Source: Actinoplanes campanulatus (GTDB lineage Bacteria; Actinomycetota; Actinomycetes; Mycobacteriales; Micromonosporaceae). Taken from it: a stretch of DNA of 64,000 nt. This document shows positions 1-7,917 of this stretch, one piece after another; position 1 is the first letter of the stretch, and each line of letters opens with the position of its first letter. A program made the position numbers and the translations under genes. Below the pieces are notes generated by a model. That model searched no databases, was not told where the DNA came from, and saw only the letters and a list, made by a program, of their open reading frames with translations. The DNA is taken from the NCBI RefSeq assembly GCF_014647795.1, contig NZ_BMPW01000019.1, forward strand, positions 1 to 64,000, in the 5' to 3' direction.

Positions 1-497
1 GTCACCGCACCCCTGAAAACCAGCTAACCAACTCTCCATCAAACCCGGGGCTTGACAAGTGTTGTTCTCGTCGTCTCGGTGGGGATCCAGGAAAACGAAG
101 ACCACAGCCGCGGTGATCGGCATCCATACGACCTCGATCAGTCGGCGAAATCGGCCTCGGAGAGACCCGCTCGCTGGACCGCGCCGCCGTACCAGCCGTA
201 CGCAACGGTGGACCACCACCAGCGATCCAGCACCAGCGCTTTGACCTCGGCCGCAGCAACGAGCGTGTCGTGGGTCTCGGCGTGGCAGGCGAGATGCGCC
301 AGCTGCCGAGCAAGCCCCGACACAGGTCCCTCGTGCTCGAGCAGCGAATAGACGCCTCGCGTGAACGGGGTAGATCCCGAGGGCATGTGAACCAGATCCG
401 CAGAAGCCGGCTCGACGACCTGGGTCAGCATGTCCAGCTGGGTGCTTTTACCGGCACGGTCCAGACCCTCGAAGACGATCACGGAGCCCGGCACCAA
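1..497 (-). pseudogene. dTMP kinase-like P-loop kinase, frameshifted and cut by the window edge
   Basis: The frame from a TTG at 497 (GTG at 494 also possible) encodes the first 119 residues of a thymidylate-kinase-family protein. The P-loop is GLDRAGKST (about residues 11-19), and a DRWWWSTVAY segment near residue 92 matches the family DR-x-S-x-A-Y motif. The frame stops at 138. In the -1 frame the reading continues at once as LIEVVWMPITAAVVFVFLDP, the expected next strand of such a kinase, and runs to the window edge. So a one-base deletion, or less likely a -1 ribosomal shift, breaks it. The frame is also open upstream into the insertion sequence that ends at 535, so the original start may be lost. 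Family enzymes phosphorylate dTMP or another nucleoside monophosphate. A second kinase of this family near 11.1-11.6 kb is also frameshifted. Confidence 0.65.
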
Positions 498-549
498 TCT
501 CAGCCACGAATCTTCGGGCCTTACCCCCGGAACTTGGACACGGCGGGGT

Positions 550-1443
550 TTATGCGGCTTGGGGGATCGTAGTTGATGTTGCGGTGGTCCGCTCGTAGGT
601 GATCGGCGACTGCTGCCCGAGCCGGGAGTGGCGGCGGACGGTGTTGTAGCGGTGCAGCCAGCGGAAGCTGGTGAGTCGGGCGTCGTGTTCGTCGGTGAAC
701 GCGCGGCGGCCTTGCAGGGTTTCGCGTTTGAAGGTGGCGTTGAACGACTCGGCGAGGGCGTTGTCGGCGGAGCTGCCGACCTTGCTCATGGATTGCCGGA
801 CGCCGGCAGCCTTGCAGGCGGCGGCGAAGTCTTTCGAGGTGTATTGGGCTCCGTGATCGCTGTGGAAGATCGCTCCGTCCAGACTGCCGCGGGTGCGCTG
901 GGCGGCGTGCAGGGCGTCGGTGACGAGTTCGGTGCGCATGTGGTCGGCGATCGCCCAGCCGGCGAGGCGGCGCGAGTGCAGGTCGATGACGGTGGCCAGG
1001 TAGAGGAACCCGCGGTCACCGACCGGTAGGTAGGTGATGTCGCCGACGTAGCGCTGGTTGACGGCCGGGGCGGTGAAGTCGCGGCGGATCAGGTCCGCCG
1101 CTTTAGCCGCGGCCGGATCCGGCACGGTGGTGCGGTGGCGGCGGCGTAACCGTAGGCCTTGCAGGCCGATTCCGCGCATCACCCGCTCGACACGCTTGTG
1201 GTTGACCGGTGTGCCCTGGTCACGGAGTTCGGCGGTGATTCGCGGCGCTCCGTAGGTGGTGTCGGCGGTGTGGATCGTCCGGATCTGGGCGGCCAGCATG
1301 GTGTCGGCGGCCTGCCGGGCCGCCCGGGCCGGTGCGCCGGCCTGCCAGTAGTAGTAGCTGGACCGGGCCACGCCGAGGATCTGGCACAACCGCTTCACGC
1401 CGTAGCGTTGCTGGTGGTCGGCGACGAACTGGAAGCGGGTCAC
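550..1443 (-). CDS. IS3-family transposase orfB (DDE integrase core)
   Basis: The 297-residue protein has an N-terminal HTH_21-like part (SYYYWQAG, then GAPRITAELRDQG) and a retroviral-type integrase core. The catalytic residues lie in VGDITYLPV (first Asp, about residue 134), FHSDHGAQYTS (second Asp, about 195) and NALAESFNATFKRE (Glu, about 231). It catalyses strand transfer of the element. The GTG start at 1443 overlaps the orfA stop by four bases (GTGA). OrfB is therefore either translated by coupling to orfA or made as an OrfAB fusion by frameshifting, as is known for the family. I see no obvious A-rich slippery heptamer in the overlap. Length is normal for the family. Confidence 0.93.
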   Translation of the reverse strand: MTRFQFVADHQQRYGVKRLCQILGVARSSYYYWQAGAPARAARQAADTMLAAQIRTIHTADTTYGAPRITAELRDQGTPVNHKRVERVMRGIGLQGLRLRRRHRTTVPDPAAAKAADLIRRDFTAPAVNQRYVGDITYLPVGDRGFLYLATVIDLHSRRLAGWAIADHMRTELVTDALHAAQRTRGSLDGAIFHSDHGAQYTSKDFAAACKAAGVRQSMSKVGSSADNALAESFNATFKRETLQGRRAFTDEHDARLTSFRWLHRYNTVRRHSRLGQQSPITYERTTATSTTIPQAA

Positions 1444-1751
1444 CAGCGCGTCTCCCCGGCGAAATACCGGGCCGCCTTGCGCAGGATGTCGCGTTCCTCC
1501 TCCAGCTCACGCACCCGCCGCCGTAACTCGGCGTTCTCCGCCTCGACCGAGCCCGCCTCCGCGGTCGCGACCGGTGCTGCCGGCCGGCCGGTCCCGTCGC
1601 GACGCCGGTCGTCGGCGCGGACCCAGCTACGCAACGTCTCCCGGTTGACGCCGAGATCATCGGCGACCTGCGCGATCGTCGTACCCGGCCGGGACCGGTA
1701 CAACGCCACCGCATCGGCCTTGAACTGCGCCGGATAGTGCTTGTTCGCCAT
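1440..1751 (-). CDS. IS3-family transposase orfA (HTH, leucine zipper)
   Basis: The protein is 103 residues from the ATG at 1751. An upstream in-frame start at 1793 would add 14 residues, but the ATG begins the conserved MANKHYPAQFKADAV. The N-terminal half is a helix-turn-helix (TIAQVADDLGVNRETLRSWV) that binds the terminal repeats. The C-terminal part is a heptad-rich helix (ENAELRRRVRELEEERDILR) for multimerisation with OrfB. The final residues ARYFAGETRW are typical of the family end. It overlaps orfB by four bases. Confidence 0.9.
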   Translation of the reverse strand: MANKHYPAQFKADAVALYRSRPGTTIAQVADDLGVNRETLRSWVRADDRRRDGTGRPAAPVATAEAGSVEAENAELRRRVRELEEERDILRKAARYFAGETRW

Positions 1752-2077
1752 GGTGTTCCAGGACTCCTGATCTCCCCGGACCTCACGATCCAAGGTTCAA
1801 GTGTCCAAGATCAAGGGGGAAGGCCCCTTCCACATCTGAGACAGTGGATGGCTGATTGCCGTCAGCGTAAGACCAGAATCCCCTATCGGACAGAGCCTCT
1901 CGCTCCGCTGGCCGACGGAGTCTGATGGCACGGGTCTGACGCCAGCGGCAGTTAGCGCCCGGTCAGCCGTGCTTGCTGACCTGCTGCCTCGGTGTTCCGG
2001 TCCGCGCCCTTTGGTACGGCCTGTTTAGCCGGTTCTGTCGGCGGCGATGCGTCGCCTTGAACACTGTGGCTGCCGCG

Positions 2078-3094
2078 TCAGGTGAGGAAGCCGAGGTCGT
2101 TGGGGTCGAGGGCGAGTGGGTGGGGTTCGCCGGTGAGGGTGGCGAGGGCGGTGGCGACGGCGTGGAGGTCGGCTTTGATGTAGGTGGTGGTGGCGGGGCC
2201 GGTGTTGTCGGTGTGGCCGGCGTAGGCGCGGGCGATGCCGTAGCTGAAGTTGCGTTCGACCCAGGTGAGGGTGGTGTGTCGTAGCCAGTGGGTGGAGATG
2301 CCTTGGGCGGCGGCCCAGGGTAGGTGTTCGCCGATGCGTTTCCATAGCTGGTCGTAGCGGCGGGAGCTGATGGGTTGCTGGTTGCGGTAGCGCAGCAGGG
2401 TGTCTTCGCCGAGGATGGCGCCGCGGGTGTGGGCGTGTTCGGCGAGTCTGGTGGCCAGGCTGAGGGTGATGGGCTGCCACCGTACGGTGTCGCCTTTTTC
2501 GCGGAGCAGGACGAGGCCGTTGGCGGTGTCGAGGTCTGCCAGGCGAAGGCCGAGTGCTCCGCCGCGGCGGCAGGCGGTTTCGGTGTGCAGGCGCAGGATC
2601 AGGCTGTCGAGGATGACGTCGTTGCCGGTGGTTCGGGCTACTTCGGTGATGGCCTGCATTTCCCAGGGCAGTAGTGCGCGTCTGGTGGTGGGTAGGCGGC
2701 GTGGTTTGAGGACTTGGTGTGCGGGGCTGGAGCCGGTGGGGATGAGGCCGTCGGCTTCGGCGCGTCGGAAGAAGGCGCGGGCTGCGGCGTTGCAGGTCTC
2801 GCCTGCGTGCCGTCCGCCGCGGTAGTTGCGGCGTCGGCGGGTGGAGTGGGCGATGCAGTCGCGCTGGAGTGCTTCGACGTCGGTGGCGCGGATGCTGTCG
2901 ACGCGGCGGTCGCCCCAGAGTTCGACCATGCGGGTCCAGTAGGTGCCGTAGGTTCTGGTGCAGCCCGGGCTCGCTGCGGCGTAGACGTGGGGCAGGTACT
3001 CGCGGACGGTTGGCGAGCGGGTCGGCGGTCCGGTGAGGTTGAGACCGAATCTGGCGAGCATGGCGCGGGCGGTCTGCTGCGGGTCAGCCGTCAT
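2078..3094 (-). CDS. Tyrosine recombinase (left copy of a mirrored pair)
   Basis: The 338-residue phage-integrase-family protein has an N-terminal core-binding SAM-like part (about residues 25-115). Its C-terminal catalytic domain contains TACRRGGALGLRLAD (catalytic Arg, about 185), HWLRHTTLTW (H-x-x-R, about 269), YAGHTDN (His, about 291) and TTTYIKAD (nucleophilic Tyr, about 303). All main residues of a working enzyme are present. It starts 10 bp inside the end of the AbrB-like gene upstream, so the two are probably co-translated. A homologue with the same partner lies on the other strand at 4351-5385. The two share long blocks such as ETACRRGG, HWLRHTTLTWVER and LTGEPHPLAL. The tRNA-Leu remnant between the cassettes suggests a site-specific integrase role. 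That role is inferred. Confidence 0.88.
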   Translation of the reverse strand: MTADPQQTARAMLARFGLNLTGPPTRSPTVREYLPHVYAAASPGCTRTYGTYWTRMVELWGDRRVDSIRATDVEALQRDCIAHSTRRRRNYRGGRHAGETCNAAARAFFRRAEADGLIPTGSSPAHQVLKPRRLPTTRRALLPWEMQAITEVARTTGNDVILDSLILRLHTETACRRGGALGLRLADLDTANGLVLLREKGDTVRWQPITLSLATRLAEHAHTRGAILGEDTLLRYRNQQPISSRRYDQLWKRIGEHLPWAAAQGISTHWLRHTTLTWVERNFSYGIARAYAGHTDNTGPATTTYIKADLHAVATALATLTGEPHPLALDPNDLGFLT

Positions 3095-3662
3095 CGACGG
3101 CCTCCAGGTGTGCGTAGTAGTCGGTGAGCAGGCCGGTGACGGATGCTTCGCTGTGGACGACCAGGATGTTCTGCGCGGGCACGGCCACGAGCAGGAACGG
3201 CCCGTTGCCTAGGCCAGCGAGGGTGCGGGTGGCCGCCGGGATCACGAGCTCGCCGCGGCAGCCGATTGTCGCCCGGCCGGTGGGGGAGCGGGTGATGACG
3301 ACGATCTCGCCGATCGCCGTGTGGTCGACGCGGTCGCCGGCGGACCATCCGAGAGTCCGGAGCAGGTAACGGATCGAGAGTCGCCCGGAAGGGTCGGGTC
3401 GTGCCGTGTCGAGCCGAAGCGCCTGCGGATCCTCGCCTGCCGGCGGCCGGACCTGAGGCAGTCGAGGCACCACTATCGGTGCGGACGTATTCGGCCGTCG
3501 TCGTGTCGCGGGCGGGATGAGCGCGCCGATCAGTTGCTCGGTGTGGCCGGACTGGACCAAGCTGTCAGGCAGCCTGCGTAAGGAAGTAGTCACGCTGCCA
3601 GGATCCGCGTCGTGGCGCCTGGAAACGCCGAAAACAGCAAGGTCGGACTGATCGACCGGCAT
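3084..3662 (-). CDS. AbrB-like DNA-binding protein, partner of left recombinase
   Basis: The protein is 192 residues. The first 90 or so are Pro/Arg-rich and low in complexity. The C-terminal half holds two swapped-hairpin-like stretches: DPSGRLSIRYLLRTLGWSAG with GEIVVI, then GRATIGCRGELVIPAATRTL with GPFLLVAV. These resemble the SpoVT/AbrB fold (D-x-x-G-R-h-x-h-P). It precedes the tyrosine recombinase with an overlap of about 11 bp and may regulate recombination or transcription of the cassette. The homologue on the other side (3872-4354) has the same layout. The fold call comes from motif shape; function is not shown by sequence. Confidence 0.6.
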   Translation of the reverse strand: MPVDQSDLAVFGVSRRHDADPGSVTTSLRRLPDSLVQSGHTEQLIGALIPPATRRRPNTSAPIVVPRLPQVRPPAGEDPQALRLDTARPDPSGRLSIRYLLRTLGWSAGDRVDHTAIGEIVVITRSPTGRATIGCRGELVIPAATRTLAGLGNGPFLLVAVPAQNILVVHSEASVTGLLTDYYAHLEAVDDG

Positions 3663-3735
3663 ATGATGCCGTCAACCCAGACCCGAACACAAACGGCGGA
3701 AATCCACGCATAGCGTGAATTTCCGCCGATAATTG

Positions 3736-3764
3736 TGTCCGAGGGGGGATTGAACCCCCACGCG
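3736..3764 (-). other. 3' end fragment of a tRNA-Leu gene, candidate attachment site
   Basis: Read on the minus strand this gives GCGTGGGGG, a T-loop TTCAAT, CCCCC, an acceptor strand CTCGGAC and discriminator A. It closely matches the 3' end of actinobacterial tRNA-Leu, where the acceptor pairs with a 5' GTCCGAG. The T-loop is six rather than seven bases and no 5' half (acceptor, D-arm or anticodon arm) lies upstream, so this is a remnant and not a working tRNA. tRNA 3' ends are the classic target of tyrosine integrases. The fragment sits between two divergent integrase cassettes, as expected of an old att core. Confidence 0.6.
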
Positions 3765-3871
3765 TCGCAGCCGTGCCTCATCTGATGATGAGGGGTTCAA
3801 GTGCGCTTGAGCAGGCATTTCGTCGCATCGGTGCGGCAGTCTCGCGCCGCTGACCGTAGTAGGCGATCGGC

Positions 3872-4354
3872 GTGGTGAGGGCCATTCCGCTACCCGCGCT
3901 GGTGCCGCGGATGAAGGAGGGGGACCGCGAAGGCCAGCGCCGGGAATCGGTCCGGCGGACGGCGGCGAGCCGGAGCCCGTTGCCGTTGCCGGAGGCGCCG
4001 CCACCTCCGCGCCGGGATGCGGTCTTCGGGATGTGCGCGCTGGACGACAAGGGCCGCATCTCTGATGCCAGGGTCATGGCGGCGCTGGACTGGGAGGCCG
4101 GGCAGCGGGTGACCTTCACCGCCGCGCATGGAGTGATCGTGATCGACGCCGACGACGCCGGCGGCCAGGCGGTCTGCGGCCGCGGGTGCCTGCGGCTACC
4201 GGTCGGTCTGCGCCGTGCAGTCGGTATCGGGTTGAAGGAACGGGTGCTGCTGGCCGCGCTGCTGGAGCCGCGCCGGCTGGTGGTGCATCCGATGGTGCAG
4301 CTGGATCGATGGTCGCTGCCGGTACACGTGGCGGTGCTGGGCGGTGAGTCGTGA
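3872..4354 (+). CDS. AbrB-like DNA-binding protein, partner of right recombinase
   Basis: The protein is 160 residues from a GTG at 3872; the first 50 residues are Arg/Pro-rich and a later ATG at 3911 is possible. Two AbrB-like hairpin units are visible: LDDKGRISDARVMAALDW with GVIVIDADD, then CGRGCLRLPVGLRRAVGIGL with RVLLAALLEPRRLVVHP. The gene overlaps the downstream recombinase by four bases (GTGA), showing translational coupling. It mirrors the gene at 3084-3662 in content and position but is quite diverged. This suggests two related elements landed next to each other rather than a recent duplication. A role in regulation or recombination accessory function is inferred. Confidence 0.6.
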   Translation: MVRAIPLPALVPRMKEGDREGQRRESVRRTAASRSPLPLPEAPPPPRRDAVFGMCALDDKGRISDARVMAALDWEAGQRVTFTAAHGVIVIDADDAGGQAVCGRGCLRLPVGLRRAVGIGLKERVLLAALLEPRRLVVHPMVQLDRWSLPVHVAVLGGES

Positions 4355-5385
4355 CGTCGGCGCGGGTGCGGCCAGAGGTCGTCGAGGCGGCGCGGACGCT
4401 GCTGGATCAGATGGGCATCACCGCCGAGGACCTCTTGCAGGCTCCGGGTTCGCCGTCGCAGGTGCCGACGTTCGCCGAGTACGTCCCGGTGGTGCTTGCC
4501 GCGGTCGGGGACGGCGCGCGGCGCACGTACGGCAACTATCTGCACAAGGTCGTCGACCGGTGGGGTGAGCGGCGCCTGGACGAGGTCACGCCCACCGAGA
4601 TCGAGACGCTGATGCGTCAGTTGCAGGGTGAGGCGGTCCAGCGGCGTAACTCGCGGGGCGGGTCGAGTACCGGTGAGCATGTGATCGCTGCGTTGCGGTG
4701 TGTGTATCGGCGGGCGGTCGCGGATCGGCTGATCGCAGACGCCGATGATCCGGCGCGGAAGGTGGCCAAGCCGCGCCGGCCGACCTCGCAGCGGATCGCG
4801 TTGCCGGACGAGCGACTCAGCGAGCTGGTGGTGGCGGCAGCGGGTGGCCGGGATCCGGAGCTGGACGCGTTGATCGTCCGTTTCCACATCGAGACGGCGT
4901 GCCGACGTGGTGGGTTGCTCGGGTTGCGCCCCATGGACTTGGACGTGCAGCAGTGCCTGGTCATGTTGCGGGAGAAGGGTGGGACGTTTCGGTGGCAGCC
5001 GGTGTCGCCGACGCTGATGACGTTCCTGCTGCACCATGTCGATCAGCGCAGCGCTGCCCCGGATCAGCGGTTGGTGCGCTATCGGGATGGGCGTCCGATC
5101 GGTGCGCGCCGTTATGACGGCCTGTTCAAACGGATCGCCTGTGACCTGCCGTGGGTGGCTTCGCAGGGGGTGTCGGCGCACTGGCTGCGGCATACCACGT
5201 TGACGTGGGTGGAGCGGGTGTACGGCTACGGCGTCGCCTTGGCTTATGCCGGGCATGCCGAGTCACCTAACGACACCGGCACGACGGCCCGCTACGTGAA
5301 GGCGACCTTGCAGGAGGTGGCTACGGCACTGGCCGGTCTGACCGGAGAGCCGCACCCGTTGGCTTTATCGGAGCAGGAAGAGTAG
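4351..5385 (+). CDS. Tyrosine recombinase (right copy of a mirrored pair)
   Basis: The 344-residue phage-integrase-family protein has all catalytic boxes: ETACRRGGLLGLRP (Arg, about residue 182), HWLRHTTLTW (H-x-x-R, about 273), YAGHAES (His, about 295) and TARYVKATL (Tyr, about 311). The N-terminal core-binding domain contains YGNYLHKVVDRWGERRLDEV. It is translated from a GTG overlapping the AbrB-like gene. A strong hairpin follows the stop within 10 bases. The homologue 2078-3094 faces the other way, so the two cassettes point away from each other with the tRNA-Leu remnant between them. Confidence 0.88.
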   Translation: MTSARVRPEVVEAARTLLDQMGITAEDLLQAPGSPSQVPTFAEYVPVVLAAVGDGARRTYGNYLHKVVDRWGERRLDEVTPTEIETLMRQLQGEAVQRRNSRGGSSTGEHVIAALRCVYRRAVADRLIADADDPARKVAKPRRPTSQRIALPDERLSELVVAAAGGRDPELDALIVRFHIETACRRGGLLGLRPMDLDVQQCLVMLREKGGTFRWQPVSPTLMTFLLHHVDQRSAAPDQRLVRYRDGRPIGARRYDGLFKRIACDLPWVASQGVSAHWLRHTTLTWVERVYGYGVALAYAGHAESPNDTGTTARYVKATLQEVATALAGLTGEPHPLALSEQEE

Positions 5386-5392
5386 GGGCAAT

Positions 5393-5431
5393 GGTGCGGG
5401 TGGGGAGTGATAGGCGATCCCCGCCCGCACC
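5393..5431 (+). terminator. Strong hairpin after the right recombinase
   Basis: A 14-bp stem (GGTGCGGGTGGGGA pairing with TCCCCGCCCGCACC, one G.U pair) with an 11-base loop starts 7 bases after the recombinase stop. There is no U-tract, which is common for actinobacterial terminators. Confidence 0.7.
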
Positions 5432-5832
5432 AGATGCCCTGAAGATGCAGCGGCCCGGGTGAACCCGCGGAGGCCGGACCGCGGGTGCCGCTCCGGACCG
5501 TTTGACGGCCTATACGGGACGTGGCCCGGCCGCTCCTCGTCCTTGACCGAGTTTGACGGCCACCATGTCCTCACCGCTCCGGCCCGGGGCTGGCGCTGCT
5601 CACCGTTGGCGCTTGTCGGTCTCCAGCGACTGCACGGTATCCACTCGCATTGTCAGAGGAGGATGTCGAATAGAGCGACGCTGGTGGACGCTGCGGCAGA
5701 GGCTGGTTGCTGTCGTGGTGTCCGTCCGCCGGAGGTATGTTCGGGTAGCGGTAGAGCCATCAATGCTGCTGAGTACCGATACCGGGAACGTAACTCCGAG
5801 GACCTCAATGTCTTCACTGAGTACAATGGATC
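5432..5832. other. Intergenic stretch with a short direct repeat and a possible -10 box
   Basis: I see no convincing gene here; the open frames have poor codon use. GTTTGACGGCC occurs twice (5500-5510 and 5551-5561). A -10-like TACAAT lies at 5822-5827, six bases before the GTG at 5833, which would make the next gene leaderless. No good -35 box is visible. Confidence 0.4.
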
Positions 5833-7917
5833 GTGCACACTGCGTACATGTCGGCGAAGCAGGATGACGGAATCTCCGAATCGATCAGATTAGGAAGGCC
5901 TGACTCGCAGGACCGCGATGCCATCGGGGCGGCGATCCAGCTGGGGAATGCGGCTCGCTCAACGCTCGGGCACATGCCGTTCTCCGCCTATGACAGTGCG
6001 GCCGACAAGGGTGTGCTGTTGCTGGCCTATTGCGATGATCTGGTGGTGGGCTATGCGCTGTATGCACTGGCTCGCCGTCGTGTGCGGCTCAGTCATCTGT
6101 GTGTCGATCCGGTTTGGCGCGGTCAGGGCATTGCGCGGCTGCTCGTCGAGGAGATCAGCCATCGTCACCACGACCATCTCGGGATCGCGGCACGCTGCCG
6201 ACGGGACTACGGGCTTGGTGAGATGTGGATCAGTCTCGACTTTTCTCAGCGCGGTGAGCGGCCGGGCCGGAGCACGTCGGGGGAGCCGCTTATCGACTGG
6301 TGGCGTGATCACGGCCATCCCAACCTGCTGTCCGCGGACGCTGAGACCGTCCTGGTACGCGCAGCGATCGACATGAACGTGCTCCGCGATCTGACTGAGG
6401 ACGGTCGGACCAATGCTGACGAGTCACAAGCGCTTCTCGCGCCGCATCTCGTGGGCTTGCTGGAGATCGTGCGTACAGCGGCGTTGAACACCGAAATCGA
6501 CCGCATGGACAGTGATCTGCGGGCCCGGTGCACCGACCGGGCGCAAAGCTTCCCGACCGTACGTTCCGATCATGGCCTGCGCGGCAGGATCGTCGACGAA
6601 CTGCGGCAACATACCCGGCCGCTCGATCCTCGAGATCCAAAGGACGGGCGAGATTGGCTTGACCTTCACCACGTCGCCGACGCGATCGCCGCTGGGCTGA
6701 ACGTCCTGGTGACCAATGACCGTGAGTTGACCCGCATCTACGGGAGCGTCGCCGAGCGGCATGGGCTACGCATTCTGCGGCCGGCCGATGTTGTCGTTCA
6801 CATCGACGAGTTGGCGCACGCCGAGGCGTACCGACCCGCCAGCCTGCAGGACACCGGCTATGTCGAACGGCGCCTTCGCAGTGGGGAGAATCAGAGCGTT
6901 GAGGCGTTGCGCAACAGCACCACCAACGAGCGACCGAAGGACCTACAGGCCTCGCTGAAAAGTCTCGCCCTCAGCCGCGCGCAGCGGTTCGGGATCTATC
7001 AGCCGACAGGCGATCTCGTCGCCGCGTACGCCACGCTCGATGAAGCCGGGGTGCTCCGAGTGCCGTTGCTGCGGGTGGCGAACCGGCCGCTGGCCGACAC
7101 CCTCGCGAGACAGCTGCTCTTCCGGCTGCGTCAGCAGGCACGCCAGAGCAGGCTGGCCGTTATCCGAATCGCGGATTCCCACCTTTCCTCCCAGATTCGG
7201 CTCGCGGCGATGAACGACGGGTTTCACGAATCCGACGACGGCTTCTTCTGCTACGTCATCGACTTCGTCGGTCCGGCATCCGACGTGGAGCGCGTGGCGA
7301 ATTCAGCCGCCAGGGTGGCCGGAATACCCGAGCCCGTCCCGTTAAGATCTGGTATGCCTACCGTCGCTGCCGCCGAACTCGAACGAATCTGGTGGCCGGC
7401 CAAGATTACCGACAGCGAACTTCCGACGTACCTCATCCCCATCCAGCAGTCCTACTCGACGCAGCTTCTCGGTGTCCCTGGCAGCATTCTGCCCCGTCAT
7501 GAAGTCCTCGGTCTCAGCCGCGAACACGTTTACTACCGCAGCCCAGGCGGCACCAGGCCGCAAGCACCAGCGCGGCTGCTCTGGTACATGAGCGAGGGCG
7601 GGCATATCACTCAGCAGCCTGCCGGCATCATCGCGTGCTCCCAACTCGACGCAGTCGTCACCGCGCCGGTCGACGAGCTCTACGACCGGTTCCAGCATCT
7701 CGGCGTCTGGGACCGCAACACCGTGCAGCAAGCAGCTCGCGAAGGCATCGCACAGGCCCTGCGGTTCACCAACACCGAAATCTTCCCACGCGCTGTCCCT
7801 CGACACGCCCTCCGCCGCATCGCGACAGAACACGGCCGACCGGGCAATGCACCACAACAACCCACCCACATCCCCGCGGCCATGTTCGCTGCCCTCTACC
7901 AGGAAGGCCGATCCTGA
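5833..7917 (+). CDS. Multidomain GNAT-PIN-GNAT-PUA-like protein
   Basis: The protein is 694 residues from GTG 5833 (ATG at 5848 also possible). Domain order: a GNAT acetyltransferase at about 20-165 with the acetyl-CoA loop VDPVWRGQGIARLLVEE (residues 91-107); a PIN-type ribonuclease fold at about 175-320 with acidic residues in AIDMNVLRDL, DWLDLHHVADAIA and TNDREL; a second, degenerate GNAT-like fold at about 360-480; and a PUA/EVE-like C-terminal domain at about 510-690 (YLIPIQQ, HVYYRSPGG, RLLWYMSEG, GIIACSQLDAVV). PIN domains are usually RNA-cleaving, and PUA-like domains bind modified bases or RNA. The stop overlaps the ASCH gene start (TGATG). I infer an RNA-directed toxin or defence protein. 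Domain calls rest on motif recognition, not a search. Confidence 0.7.
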   Translation: MHTAYMSAKQDDGISESIRLGRPDSQDRDAIGAAIQLGNAARSTLGHMPFSAYDSAADKGVLLLAYCDDLVVGYALYALARRRVRLSHLCVDPVWRGQGIARLLVEEISHRHHDHLGIAARCRRDYGLGEMWISLDFSQRGERPGRSTSGEPLIDWWRDHGHPNLLSADAETVLVRAAIDMNVLRDLTEDGRTNADESQALLAPHLVGLLEIVRTAALNTEIDRMDSDLRARCTDRAQSFPTVRSDHGLRGRIVDELRQHTRPLDPRDPKDGRDWLDLHHVADAIAAGLNVLVTNDRELTRIYGSVAERHGLRILRPADVVVHIDELAHAEAYRPASLQDTGYVERRLRSGENQSVEALRNSTTNERPKDLQASLKSLALSRAQRFGIYQPTGDLVAAYATLDEAGVLRVPLLRVANRPLADTLARQLLFRLRQQARQSRLAVIRIADSHLSSQIRLAAMNDGFHESDDGFFCYVIDFVGPASDVERVANSAARVAGIPEPVPLRSGMPTVAAAELERIWWPAKITDSELPTYLIPIQQSYSTQLLGVPGSILPRHEVLGLSREHVYYRSPGGTRPQAPARLLWYMSEGGHITQQPAGIIACSQLDAVVTAPVDELYDRFQHLGVWDRNTVQQAAREGIAQALRFTNTEIFPRAVPRHALRRIATEHGRPGNAPQQPTHIPAAMFAALYQEGRS

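Larger units (their letters stand above)
535..1807 (-). mobile_element. IS3-family insertion sequence, about 1.27 kb, complete
   Basis: The ends are imperfect inverted repeats. The left boundary reads CTTGGACAC inward from 533 and the right boundary reads GTGTCCAAG to 1809. Family elements begin TG and end CA, which gives 535-1807. Between them are two overlapping minus-strand genes, an HTH/leucine-zipper orfA and a DDE transposase orfB. I see no matching target duplication: the bases outside are ACT on the left and AGA on the right. Either the target repeat has decayed or the boundaries are off by a base or two. Both genes look intact, so the copy may be active. It sits 38 bp from the start of the broken kinase. 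Confidence 0.85.

Noticed and set aside
3778-5256. Long minus-strand ORF (492 codons).
   Set aside because: It is a shadow of the AbrB-like and recombinase genes on the plus strand; the translation is Arg/His/Pro-rich with no motif.
5459-5893. 144-codon ORF before the GNAT-PIN gene.
   Set aside because: Codon use is poor, there is no motif, and it overlaps the start of the real gene in another frame.
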